A DNA stretch of 64,000 bases from Trifolium pratense (lineage: Eukaryota > Streptophyta > Magnoliopsida > Fabales > Fabaceae), in NCBI RefSeq assembly GCF_020283565.1, contig NC_060065.1, positions 23,858,409-23,922,408 of the forward strand, in the 5' to 3' direction. The notes below the pieces were generated by a model. That model was not told where the DNA came from. It saw only the letters and a program-made list of their open reading frames with translations, and searched no databases. Both the position numbers and the translations under genes were made by a program. Every line of letters begins with the position of its first letter. Positions within the stretch are counted from its first letter, which is position 1. Positions 47,031 to 57,907 of the stretch are shown here, piece after piece.

Positions 47031-50000
47031 CCATCTCCAATGGTGTAGTACTTATTGAAGTGGAAGAAAAAATCACAAGAAAGGGGGGTTGAATTGTGAC
47101 CCTTTTAAAAAATAATCCTGCACTCTTTTAAAAACTAACTCAACAGAAAACGTTAGAATGATCTCAGAAGGATCTGGTTAGCAGTAAAACAAATTCAAAG
47201 TAAATTGTATGCTTAGTGTTTGCTCAAAATAAAAGATGAGGGAAGAGAGAATCAACACACAACAATTATATTGGTTCACCCCCTAATAGTATGGGTTACG
47301 TCCAGTCCCTCACGCTCCGTGAGTATCCACTATAATCTTGAGATACTAGTAATCTCAAATTACAAACCTCCTTGATCTAAACCAAGATCAATAACCTTAA
47401 TCCCTACAAGCTTAATATCTACCTCAGTCCTACAAACTAAGGTGTCACTCAATCAATAGTTACGTATTGACTTGAGCCAATCTTTCTTTTACAATAAGTT
47501 GTTCGGATCACAAGCTTTCAAATGAAGAGAAAATCAAGTTGAGAAGCTAATAGAAGAATACACTCAGTTCACTCAATGATATACTGATCCAAGTATGTGA
47601 TGTTAGAGAGCTGGAGTGAGAGTGGAAGAGTTTGATGACTTGGTCGAAAAAGACAAGTGTAGATCTTGAAATTTGTAGTTGAAACTCTTGAGATATTTGC
47701 TTGTTGAAAAACTCAAAGGTTAATTTGAGAAGCAAATCAAAACACTCAAAATACTCAGAAGTACTGATGAGAATGGAGAGCTTGAGTATGAGTGATGAAA
47801 GAAGAGCTTGGTACCTTGTACGAAAAAGACAAGTATAGAATGAATGTTGTAGTGTGAGCTCTCAAGTCTTCAAAGCACCCAAGTGTGCTATTTATAGATG
47901 TTGTTTGTCCTTTGTTTCGTGGTCTCCAAGTAAGTTTGAGTGGAGCACAAGACTAGCCGTTAGTCCTTTAAAAGCCACATCAAAATATTATTCAAATAAT
48001 ATTTGATGAGAGAGAAGATGCTTCATGAGAATGTTCTTAAAATGATGATGTCATGAGGAGCGTAAGTTTGAGCATCTTTGAGTTGTATAAACTTGTTCTC
48101 CACGAACAGCACTGTTGAAGCCTTGGGAGATCAATTATAACAGCTGGATACAACTGGAGAGAATCTTTCGATCAAGAGCAGGAAATCTGCTTGATTCTGG
48201 AACGTTCTTAGATCGTTCTCCAGAGTATTTTCTATTTCTTGGCCTAGATCAGATAGAGAGGAATGCTTTGCTTGTTTTGATTTCGTGGGCCTCAAGATAT
48301 TCATGATGATCATATGATGATAGCTGGTCTTCTTATCCTTTTAATATTCATGTGTTCTTGTAAAAGTACAAGTAGCTTTCCATTGTAGATCAAGAGCATA
48401 GTGAAATATATTTTATGAAGTCCTTTGAGAAGTACCATTTCAAACTTGTTGTCTCCTTTTTATTGGTCCATAAATGTCTTCAAATAATCTCTGAATAGAG
48501 CATGTGAGCTTGAGAAATAAATTGTCAAAGACATGTTCATGTTTATTCCTTAAACATGACCAAATAGGAAGCTTTCTTTTGCTATCATTTAATCCTTGCT
48601 TTAAAGGACTTATATCCTGTAGAGATTCTCTTCAATGAAGTCCTTTGCAAAAGTGCTTATTTGTCTCTTGTTCATATGATATCAATTAAATGCTTATTGT
48701 TGATGTATAGCTTTGCACGTGAGAAAAAGTGCAGACTGGAGAATGTTCTCTGATCATTCTCATAAACTTGCAGTTTTCAACAATTTCAAGTAGAATGATA
48801 TATAATGAATGAGCTTTAGTTCCTGTCTATATTAATCACTCAAGAGCACTTGTTAGATCACAATAAGTGCTTGTGTTGAAGTTCTAACCTGGAAGAGTTT
48901 ATTCCTTGAACTGGAGAATGTTCTCGGATCATGCTTGAAACAATATTCAACACTTTTCTTAAGGAGTGGGACATATAATCTTGTTGCTGCAAAACTTCCC
49001 ATAATTCCTTTTGATGTTTTCACACATTGTTGTATGTTCATTGAGTATCTTTGAGATTCTTCAGTAAAGGCGTGAGTGTACTCATAATGAGAATGATTAA
49101 AACTTTTATGCCTTGTGATAAGCTCCTTTGTAAAACTCATGGAAAATCATTCTCAAACATTGTCATCTTGAGAAGCTTTGGTAGGATGATACTTTGACGT
49201 TAATTGCAGTAGTAAATCCTCAAAGCATGTAGTACAAAACTCAATGTGAGTTTTGTCACACAACATCGATCCTTTTGTAGCTTGTAATCCTTTTGTAACA
49301 TCTATTCATAGTATATTCTTTTGTAGCTTGTGATGCAGGTTTTTCCATTATGATTCTTCAACTACGATCATCATAATCTTCCTTGAATATTTAATTCCCA
49401 TTGTAAACCTTGTGAAGAAGATGAAGACTATTAATCATGAAGTTTACTTTCTTTGCTTGAACCTTAAACCAATCCACGTAAACAACAGTCTTTAAAAAAT
49501 CTTCTTGATGCTTGTGATACTACTGTTGTAATTATCAAATGATACTCCAAATCTTTCACTGTTTGAGTATATAAATGCACTTGTTGATGTGAGTGACTTC
49601 TAGCTCGTCCACTTTTGCTAATATCTATCTTTCAACAAAAACTCAAGTGCAAACATCAGTAGATCACCATTCATAAAACTTAACATTTATTCCATAAGGT
49701 TTGTTGTCATTAAAACACTAAAATGGATTTTGCCTCAACACTTACTCATGGTACTTATTAGGTACTACTATTGGAACAATATCCATTTGAGTACCTAATA
49801 GGTACTAGTTCTACAATAAGTATTAATACCTGTTTGGTTTTTGTGGGTCCCATTTATAATGATGTATAGTTATTGGGGAGATGTGTTATTGGTAGGGCCT
49901 ATTTAGAACTTTTTAAGAGATATTGGGTTGGAGATATTGAGAAATTATTAGGTACTATTATTAAAAAATTATAAATGAGTGATGTGTACACGTGGGGTCC

Positions 50001-50042
50001 AATTAAGTACTCAAAAATGAGTATCTCCATTGTGGATGCTCT
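47031..50042. mobile_element. MITE with CATCCACAATGGAG-type ends, interrupted by a solo LTR
   Basis: Left CCATCTCCAATGG followed by TGTAGTACTTA, and right complement of GAGCATCCACAATGGAGATACTC. Without the solo LTR (47056-49740) it would be about 330 bp. No clear flanking duplication was identified. Confidence 0.4.
47056..49740 (-). mobile_element. Solo LTR (2685 bp) of a Sirevirus-like element
   Basis: Plus-strand ends TGAAGTGGAAG and GCCTCAACA, i.e. TGTTGAGG...CTTCA in LTR orientation. The start shares AGGGGGGTTGAATTGTG with the Sirevirus LTR at 15764, indicating a related family. Flanks CTTAT (47051-47055) and CTTAC (49741-49745) are a 5-bp duplication with one change. No internal region is present, so intra-element LTR recombination is the likely origin. 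Confidence 0.75.
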
Positions 50043-50422
50043 CACTGTTTAAGATCTTAATTTCATGGTAGGGTTTTTTTTCTTCTCAATAACTCGTTTT
50101 TATAACGCCCGCTACTTAAGTAGCGGATGTTATAAAAATGAGAAATTTTCATGTTAGGGAGGTGTTTTTTCCTTCAAATTTCCTATTTTTATAATGTCCA
50201 CTATTTAAAGTACAGGTAAAAATCTTGAATTTCATGTAGGTGTTTTTTTCTCTAAATTTCTCACTTTTATAACGTTCGCTACTTAAGTAGCGGAAAGGTA
50301 AAAATGGAAACTCGTAGGGCGCGCAATAAACCGATAGGGTGGCAAAAGTAAATATCTTTTTAAGGAAAGCTCAAATTCAAGGCTCAATATTTGGGTTTAG
50401 CTTGTTCAAACATTGAAATTTG

Positions 50423-51531
50423 GAATTTTTTTTTCTACCCCTACATTTAACTCTTTACCCCTACAAAAAACCCAATATTCTCATTATACCCTTTGTATTA
50501 TTTTAGTTCACCCCTACATTTGAGCAAAGTTACAAATTGGAAAAATCAAACAATGAGTTTCGAATTTTAGCCACGGTTAAACCGTGTCTAACTGGAAAAT
50601 TTCACAATAGTTTAAACATGTGTTCCGGTAAGAAAATTGTAAACCGGAACGGTTGTTGAAAAGTGTTCCGGTATAGAATCTGGAAACCCCAAAACTAAAA
50701 ACATCAATCTTAGTACTCAAATTATCAGGAGTTAAATTGTACTAAGCTGTAACACTCTCATTCGCAAAACATACATAACACAATTTCTACCCAAATCTGT
50801 GTTATTATGATTTTGTTCCATTCTCTCCACCTCTTCATCTTCAACAATTCCCTTTGATTCATTCATTCATCAACACAATCCAAAAACCCTTCAACTTTTT
50901 TACTTAATCATGGGCTACCTCAATTTTTCTTGCAAAGCTCAATCTTACATCTCAACCTCAAATTCTCTATCATCATCATCATCATCAAAACCAAACAAAG
51001 ACAAAGAAAAAACCATCAAGATCCAACAATTTCAATACAGTGATCTTGAAGTTGCAACAAACAATTTCTCAAACAATAACCATCTAGACCTCACTCTCTT
51101 CTCAATCAACAGACCCATCTCATCATCTTCACCTGAAATCACCAATGAAGTTGATAACAAAATCGATATTTTGTAGAAAATTCAAAGTCCCAGGTTGGTT
51201 AATCTTGTTGGGTTTACAAATGATTCAAAAGATACACTAAGATTGATGTTTTCAGTTTTGAGAATTCCATATTTTATATTTAGCCACGGTTAAATCGTGG
51301 GTAACACTTTACCGGAAAACTTTTTTATAATTGTTCCGGTTTGCAATTTTCTTACCGGAACACATGTTTAAACTATTCCGAAATTTTCCAATAAACTTTG
51401 AGACTCATTGTTTGATTTGTCCAGTTTGTAACTTTGCTCAAATGTAGGGTGAACTAAAATAATACAAATGGTATAATGAGTTTTTTGTAGGGGTAGAGGG
51501 TTAAATGTTGGGGTAGGAAAAAAAAAAAATC
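50423..51531. mobile_element. Pack-MULE carrying a receptor-like kinase fragment
   Basis: Long TIRs of about 290 bp (about 50423-50717 and 51238-51531, opposite orientation, roughly 85-90% alike by eye) start GAWTTTTTTTTTT then CTACCCC. The 9-bp duplication TGAAATTTG is at 50414-50422 and 51532-51540, diagnostic of Mutator-like elements. The centre (about 50720-51237) is gene-derived and has no transposase. Non-autonomous. Confidence 0.8.
50910..51235 (+). pseudogene. Captured receptor-like cytoplasmic kinase fragment
   Basis: From ATG 50910 the frame reads a Ser-rich N-terminus, then QFQYSDLEVATNNFS, the entry to the kinase domain of plant receptor-like kinases, and after TAG at 51174-51176 continues in frame with KIQSPRLVNLVGFTNDSKD (kinase subdomain III-IV region). 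The glycine-rich loop and ATP-binding lysine segment expected between them is missing, so an internal deletion has occurred. It cannot be an active kinase. It resembles short membrane-anchored RLCKs with an MGYL start, from memory. Upstream sequence looks like a normal CT-rich plant leader, so the promoter and 5' UTR may have been captured too. Confidence 0.7.
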
Positions 51532-51540
51532 TGAAATTTG

Positions 51541-51830
51541 TTTTCCCTACTCCAACATTTAACCCTTTGCCCCTACAAATAATTAAGTATTCCCATTTTA
51601 CCCTTTTACATTTAATTAAAGTTACAAACACGAAATGTTTTAAAAAAAAGAGTTCCAAACAATTAGCCACGGTTAACTGTGGCTAACCTGAAAATTTTCG
51701 GAATACCTCAACTAAGTTTTCCGGTTAAACAATAGCAAACCGGAACACTTGTAAAATGATTTCTGGTAACACATTAGCCAACGATATGTTCAACCGTGGC
51801 AAAAAAACGTGAATCTGGAATTTTGGGATG
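51541..51830. mobile_element. Third, older copy of the same MULE terminal repeat
   Basis: Starts TTTTCCCTACTCCAACATTTAACCC and runs parallel to the left TIR of the Pack-MULE (GTTACAAA, GCCACGGTTAA, CCGGTTAAAC, AAACCGGAACA) with more differences. The younger Pack-MULE appears to have inserted into the end of this older relative. Confidence 0.65.
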
Positions 51831-51831
51831 T

Positions 51832-52934
51832 TATAGCTAATTGCAAAATTCCACAAGATATATTAACCCTTTGAATTTTGGGATGTTGCTTCCTGTAGTT
51901 CTCAAACATTATATAAGACTTTATGTTATGATAAATCTGACATTGAATATTGGAGCATCACCAATGATGCAACTATTCTTTGGATGATTAAGAATTAAGA
52001 TACTTCATCTCTCCAATGATGCAACTATTCTTTGGATGCTTAAGATACCTCATCTCTCCATGGTTCTGCAAAACTCACTGTCAAATTTAAATATGTACTT
52101 AAGAACGCATATTGGAATTGGTCAAAGGTCTTTGAGGACAAGTTTATTAATTTGAGTTCATCTAGTTATAGTTTTAGTTATCTAATTTGTTTTTCTGACA
52201 AAAAATGTAAAAGTTTAAACTCAAACTTCCAATCCCATCATTATTATTATTATTAATTAATGTAGTAGTCATTTAGACCCTCAAGGTTTCTATATTGAGT
52301 CAAGATCCATTGACACAAAATCTCAACCATTTATTTGTTTTAATTTAATGGCAGTAATTGTTTGTTAACTTAAATCACGTGAGTGAGCTTTTCTCCCCCA
52401 AGTCCCAACTCTCCCAACAACAGACGCACTACCAACATATTTTGAAAGAGAACCAATTGAATCATGCCTCTCCTCACTGAACAGTACATCATGATTTACA
52501 AGCAATTGAACCAATTGAACCCTATACAATCACCTTCTTATTCATAACCAGCAATGATAGTAATTCATGATTCTTCTTCTGTGCATAACATCGAGATTGA
52601 CTACCAATTCAATTTAATTTAAAGGATTGTTTTTTCCTTTCTATTTTACCAAAATCACAATATTGAATTTATTATATATGCAGGTATCTTGCGTTAATGA
52701 TTTACAAGCTAGCTAACATGTCTGATTGTCCAATTGAAATTAATATTTGAATTATTTAATCATAGCCAAAATCTAAATCGACGGCATCTCTAAAACTAAT
52801 TAATCAAGATTGGTGTTGAATTATTACTTTGGTTACTTCTATGCATTTCTATTTCCTGCAGTTGGGTTAAGCACATATTAAAACAACTATTAAAAAATTT
52901 AATATAACTAAAATTATCCCCTAAAAAAAAATAA
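51832..52934. other. Intergenic DNA with one short tandem duplication
   Basis: A unit of about 50 bp beginning CCAATGATGCAACTATTCTTTGG is present twice (about 51970 and 52013). No gene recognised in the rest. Confidence 0.55.
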
Positions 52935-52943
52935 AAATATATA

Positions 52944-54064
52944 GGCTTAAATGCAGTTTTACCCCCCCTGTTTTGATTAAATCGGAATTTTACCCCCCTG
53001 TTTTTAAACGCGGACTTTTACCCCCTGTTTTATAATTTGTTGGATTTTGCCCCCCCTAAAATTCTGCTTTCGAGTCACAACTTTAAACCTTCGCACACAA
53101 CTCAATTTTGATCAATAATTTACCAAAAGGATACCGAAATGACCGTAATCGAGTTATCTTTCCACATAATCAAACCCCACTGAATTTGGAGTTACAAAGA
53201 GAGATTAATTACCGTTTTAGTGAAGGTATGTCCCCCAAAATTCTGCAAAAAATCTGCTTTCGAGTCACAACTTCAAAGCTTCGCATACAACTCAATTTGG
53301 ATCCATAATTCACCAAACAGCTACCGAAATGACCGTAATCGAGTTATCTTTCCACATAATCAAACCCCACTGAATTTGGAGTTACAAAGAGAGATTAATT
53401 ACCGTTTTAGTGAAGGTATGTCCCCAAAATTCTGCAAAAAATCTGCTTTCGAGTCACAAATTCAAAGCTTCGCATACAACTCAATTTGGATCCATAATTC
53501 ACCAAATGGCTACCGAAATGACCGTAATCGAGTTAGATTTCCACATAATCAAACCCCACTAAATTTGGAGTTACCGAGAGAGATTAATTACCGTTTTAGT
53601 GAAGGTCTGTCCAATTACTAATTCTGCAGAAATCTACTTGTGATCTTCAAATTCAACATCGTCTACCGAACACATCGTAACTCCAAATTCTACGAAATTG
53701 AAATGCCAACAAGGGTAATTTCGTTAGATTTCCATACATGTAAATAGTATTAAAAAATGAGCTACAGGGTGAGAGGAATGACGAGAATACCAGTAGTAGT
53801 TTCATACGATAATTAATTTGAACAGACCTTCAATAAAACAGTAATTAATCTCTCTCTGTAACTCCAAATTTAGTGGAGTTTGATTCTGTGGAAAACTAAC
53901 TCGATTGCGGTCGTTTCGGTACCAGTTTGGTGAATTGTTGATCCAAATTGAGTTATGTGCGTAGCTTTGAACTTGAGGCTCAGAAGCAGATTTTGTGCAA
54001 AATTTTGGTGGGGGGGCAAAATCCAACAAATTATAAAATAGGGGGGGTAAAACTGCATTTAAGC

Positions 54065-54065
<1 letters not shown>
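52944..54065. mobile_element. Mutator-like foldback element with internal tandem repeats (1122 bp)
   Basis: TIR GGCTTAAATGCAGTTTTACC and its complement at the right end, flanked by AAATATATA on both sides (52935-52943, 54066-54074); the 9-bp match is suggestive but in AT-rich DNA. The arms extend inward through the poly-C tracts (CCCCCCC) and the CCGAAATGACCG region. The left arm has three tandem copies of a ~189-bp unit; the right arm has one inverted copy. Confidence 0.7.
53101..53615. repeat. Three tandem ~189-bp units
   Basis: The phrase CTCAATTTxGATC starts at 53101, 53291 and 53480. Because 189 is a multiple of 3 the frame at 53220-53621 reads through two copies without a stop. The frame is a by-product of the repeat, not a recognised protein. 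Confidence 0.85.
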
Positions 54066-54105
<40 letters not shown>

Positions 54106-54230
54106 CTAAAATAATTTTTTTGTCTAGTTGATATAAAAAATGCAGAGTGAAGATAAAAAAGCCAAAAACATATAAAAGAAAAAGAAACTCTGTTCTTGTT
54201 CTGGTATCTGTCATTCAAATTCCGCATTTT
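54031..54230. repeat. Extra copy of MULE end plus FAS1-gene promoter segment
   Basis: The right end of the preceding element, a (TA)n tract and about 120 bp ending CATTCAAAT are repeated at 54232-54297 and 56044-56164. The two halves of the second copy are separated by the element at 54298-56043. Both copies include the TATAAAAG box (54171-54178; 56116-56123). Confidence 0.75.
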
Positions 54231-54260
54231 TCAAAATAGGGGGGGTAAAACTGCATTTAA

Positions 54261-54297
<37 letters not shown>

Positions 54298-54299
<2 letters not shown>

Positions 54300-56043
54300 G
54301 GTTTTCTAACATAGACCCTAGTTAGGTCTAAGTTAGCAAGGTGCACCTTTTCAATTGGACCAAAATACCCATTCTTTTAATTTTTGAAAGAATAGAGCAA
54401 CAGGGGCATTTCTGTAATTTTACACCAACAGTACACGCGCCCCACCTTCTGGAACCATTAATAGATGCGGATCCAGTGTCGCGCGCGTACCGAAGGACCA
54501 TGGTTACAGGCCGTTGATTTTTATCAGACAGCCAAGATCTGATCTCATCAAGACTGTCTGATCAATCACACAGCCCAGATCATCCTGATCCATCAGATTC
54601 CATCGCCTGCGCCACACTGGATTACAACCTGGAGAGAGAAAAATTTGCTTTTAAAAAGTAGGACACGTGTCACACAATGGTTGGCTGAGCGTGATTTTTG
54701 TTCATTTAATACTTTGAACTCAATTATTTCGTTGTAAATTAATTTTTTATTTTTTTATTTTTATACCAAAATTCATAATTTTTTTTTGTCTACAATTAGA
54801 GACTTGGTTCGTTTGATTTGGACACCGAAAAAAAAACGCAATTTTTCACTACCTTAATCTCATTTTTTGTCTACTAAATACGTTACTTGTGTGTTGTAAT
54901 TTAACACGCACCACTCAACCAACTCACTGAAACCATTATACCAGGAAAATAGTAGATAATATTCTGGAACTTTTGGTATATTTTATGAAATTTTTGGAGA
55001 CCTTAAACTATTTTTAGTTAATTAAATGAGATAAAACGGTAATTAAAAACTAATGTTTGCTTCTGAAACCATTTTACTGGTAGAATGGTTGCACATAGTT
55101 GTATTATGAAACCATTTTACTGGTAGAATGGTTTCAATGAGTAATTTATTAATTGTGTTTGCTTATGAAACCATTTATCTGGTACAATGGTTTCAGAGAG
55201 TTGTAATCTGAAACCATTTTGCTGGTAGAATGGTTTCAGTAAGTTGATTATTAGTTATTTGCTTCTGAAACCATTTAGCTTGTAGAATGGTTGCACATAG
55301 TTGTATTCTGAAACCATTTTACTGATAGAATGGTTTCAGTGAGTAATTTATTAATTGTGTTTGCTTCTGAAACCATTTATCTGGTACAATGGTTTCAGAG
55401 AGTTGTAATCTGAAACCATTTTGCTGGTAGAATGGTTTCAGTAAGTTGATTATTAGTTATTTGCTTCTGAAACCATTTAGCTTGTAGAATGGTTTCAGAG
55501 ATTTGTACTCTGAAACCATTTTCCTGGTAGAATGGTTTCAGTGAGTTGATGTAAGGTAGTGAAAAATGAGATTAAGGTAGTGAAAAATTGGGTTTTTTTT
55601 TCTGTGTCCAAATCAAACGAACCAAGTCTCTATTTGTAGAGAAAAAAAAATTATGAATTTTGGTATAAAAATAAAAAATAAAAAATTAATTTACGACGAA
55701 ATAATCGAGTTTAAAGTATTAAATGAAAAAAAATAAACGCAGCCAACCATTGTGTGACACGTGGCCTTACCTTTTCAAAAAGTTTTCTCTCTCCGCCCAT
55801 CCTTCCACCCACGCGCGCCTGTCGGCGCGTGTGATGCACGCGCGTGGATTTTATGCAATCAGGAGCTGCCACGTGTCCTGGGGGGTGGGAAAAGAAGGTG
55901 GGGGCGCGTGTACTGTTGGGTAAATTACAGAAATGCCCTTGTTGCTCTATTCTTTCAAAAATTAAAAAAATGGGTATTTTTGTCCAACTGAAAAGGTGCA
56001 CCTTGCTAACTTAGACCCAACTGGGTCTAAGTTAGCAGCCCCC
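54298..56043. mobile_element. Long-TIR (Mutator-like) element with palindromic core (1746 bp)
   Basis: Ends GGGGTTTTCTAACATAGACC and the complement of GGGGGCTGCTAACTTAGACC. The arms are about 500-560 bp and include GTTAGCAAGGTGCACCTTTTCA and CGTGTCACACAATGGTTGGCT in both orientations. It is inserted in a (TA)n tract, so the target duplication cannot be resolved. The core (55058-55550) is a tandem repeat. The ORFs in the arms are unlikely to be genes. Confidence 0.7.
54925..55550. repeat. Tandem array with CTGAAACCATT/AATGGTTTCAG palindromes
   Basis: About eleven copies of CTGAAACCATT are each paired with a nearby AATGGTTTCAG. A larger 202-bp unit recurs at 55061, 55263 and 55465. Each pair can form a small hairpin. 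Confidence 0.85.
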
Positions 56044-56115
56044 TATATATATATATATATATATATAACTAAAATAATTTTTTTGTCTAGTTGATATAAA
56101 AAAAGCCAAAAACAT

Positions 56116-56123
56116 ATAAAAGA
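56116..56123 (+). promoter_or_regulatory. TATA box of the FAS1-domain gene
   Basis: TATAAAAG about 180 bp upstream of the start codon, followed by a long CT-rich leader (56205-56290). An identical box is in the duplicated segment at 54171-54178, now 1.9 kb further away. Confidence 0.55.
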
Positions 56124-56296
56124 AAAAGAAACTCTGTTCTTGTTCTGGTATCTGTCATTCAAATCCTAATCTCACAGTATCTCACAACACAACAAATCTA
56201 CTAATCATTCTCTCTTTCTTCCAAACCAAGAAAAGAAACAAGAACACAAATCTCTTCAATTCTCTCCTTCACTCTCTCTCCCATTCTCTCCATGCC

Positions 56297-56422
56297 ATGG
56301 AGAACATCAACCACTATCCTCATTTCTTCATCATCATCATCATCACACTCATCTTTTTCACTAACTTCACAAAATGCGGTAGCACAACAAACACTACAAA
56401 CACCACAATCACCACCACCATC

Positions 56423-56454
<32 letters not shown>

Positions 56455-57034
56455 CAACATCACAGCCACATCAATTCCACCAATGGCAAAGCAAGAAATA
56501 AACAACATTCTCGACGCTCTAATCGGAACAGGAGACACAAGCATAAACAAATGGGTAAGCATATTATCAATGTCAAATCCATTACTAAGTCTAACACTCT
56601 TCATCCCTCAACAAACACCATCACATTCATCTACATTAGATCCATTATCTTTCCCATATCATGTCATTCCACAGCGTCTCGTATTTGCAGACCTTCTCCT
56701 CCTCCCTCGTTACTCTCGTCTCCCTACTCTCCTCCCCGATAAAACCATCACTGTTACCGATAACTCCCGCAGTAATTTTACGCTCGACGATGTGTTACTC
56801 ACTCATCCTGATCTTTATAACACCCCTTCTCTTGCTGTTCATGCTGTTAAGACACTTCTTGATTACTCTCTCTTTGGTAATGCCACCATGACGCCTACTT
56901 CGTCAAATTTTTTGCCTGTGGGAGAAACGTGGAAGTCTGCTCACTCTGCTGCCTCCTCGTCGTCTGCCGCCTTCATGCTGTTCTTGTTGGTTATCTGGAC
57001 TTTTCTTGTTCAAGAATTAGTCTTCTTTGTGTAA
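56297..57034 (+). CDS. Fasciclin-like (FAS1-domain) secreted protein
   Basis: Intronless frame of 245 codons. Residues 1 to about 27 are a strong signal peptide (FFIIIIITLIFFTNF). Residues about 29-60 are a Thr/Asn tract from ACC/AAC repeats. A single FAS1 domain follows (about 63-190), with LTLFIPQQ and the YHVIPQRL motif. The C-terminus is a Ser/Ala-rich stretch and a hydrophobic tail (about 222-245) that may signal GPI anchoring. Several N-glycosylation sequons are present (NTT, NIT, NFT, NAT). FAS1 proteins act in cell-wall adhesion and signalling at the plasma membrane. ATG 56297 is in good context; an out-of-frame ATG 5 bp upstream (56292) opens a 69-codon overlapping frame. The exact family member is not assigned. 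Confidence 0.8.
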
Positions 57035-57907
57035 GACACCAATGCAGATAACTGAATTTTCTTTTTGTGAAATTTTTTATTTGTTGTAATGTTTGTTTAG
57101 ATTGGTTTGTTAATATGCATAGCATAATGCATGCATAGATTTTTAGAGTTTAGTACAAAGATTGAATAAAGAGGTCTTTCTTTTCTGTTAATTTTGTACT
57201 TTTCATGCAATTTTTTTGTTTTGTTTAACTCTTATCTGATTCAACAAATTACAAATGTGATATGTGTGGAATATTAGAGGATGTGATTGGAATGTGGTTT
57301 ATGAAGGCAATGCTTTTAGTAATTTGATTTGGTTAATAAGATTCAAATTATTCTTTAAAGTAACTAATTACATGTGTTAATTTAGGTCATAGATCACCCA
57401 AAAGATTACATAAAATTGTGACTAATTCAAGTGGTAGACTTTTTTAAAGGGGTTAAATTATATTTTAATGATTTAGCCACTTAACCATCTCATCATAGTG
57501 CATGTGTTAATTTTGCATACTGTTAGGCATGAATGCATTCTTTAGGAAAAGTTTTCTTCACCCCCAAACATTAGTTTGAATGTGAGCATACAAAAAAAAA
57601 AAGAAAGTTAAAGTTATGTTTGGATTTACTTATTTTTGATATGTAAAACAATTATGTAAATAAATAAGCTTTTATGTATTATACATAAGTTTATCAAGAT
57701 ACAATTTATCCAAGTGAAAACTTATGAATTAACGTAAAAACTTATTTATTTGCATAAACTATTTTTCATAAGCTCAAAAATAAGTTAATCCAAACCCTAA
57801 TTCTATGTCATTTAGAAGTGCACTTCAAAATCGCCCTAAAATACACTTTCAAAAAAATGTAAAGTATTTTAGAAGTGAGCGGTGAAAACTGAAAAGTTTA
57901 ATATATT
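57035..57907. other. FAS1-gene 3' flank with one MITE
   Basis: The 3' UTR probably ends near 57170 (AATAAAG at 57165). Nothing coding follows. A small MITE is annotated separately. Confidence 0.5.
57615..57797. mobile_element. Small MITE with GTTTGGATT ends
   Basis: Left GTTTGGATTTACTTATTTTTGA and the right complement of GTTTGGATTAACTTATTTTTGA form arms of about 22 bp with one mismatch; the interior is AT-rich. No clear target duplication. Confidence 0.6.

Larger units (their letters stand above)
46948..50347. mobile_element. Outer foldback element split by nested insertions
   Basis: The left end TTTTGCCACCTAACC...GTGCGCC is inversely similar to the right end GGGCGCGC...GGGTGGCAAAA. Several copies of the palindrome GCTACTTAAGTAGC sit inside (47008, 50104, 50279). 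A second element (47031-50042) and a solo LTR are nested in it. Limits and superfamily are uncertain. Confidence 0.35.

Noticed and set aside
48115..49140. Frames of 60-95 codons within the solo LTR
   Set aside because: Both strands contain similar-length frames without domain resemblance; the region is LTR.
53802..54227. 141-codon minus-strand frame
   Set aside because: It spans the inverted repeat unit, a (TA)n tract read as Ile-Tyr repeats and the element end; a by-product of repeats.
55711..56001. 66-96-codon frames in the right arm of the long-TIR element
   Set aside because: They fall wholly inside a transposon terminal repeat and are not kept open in the corresponding left arm.
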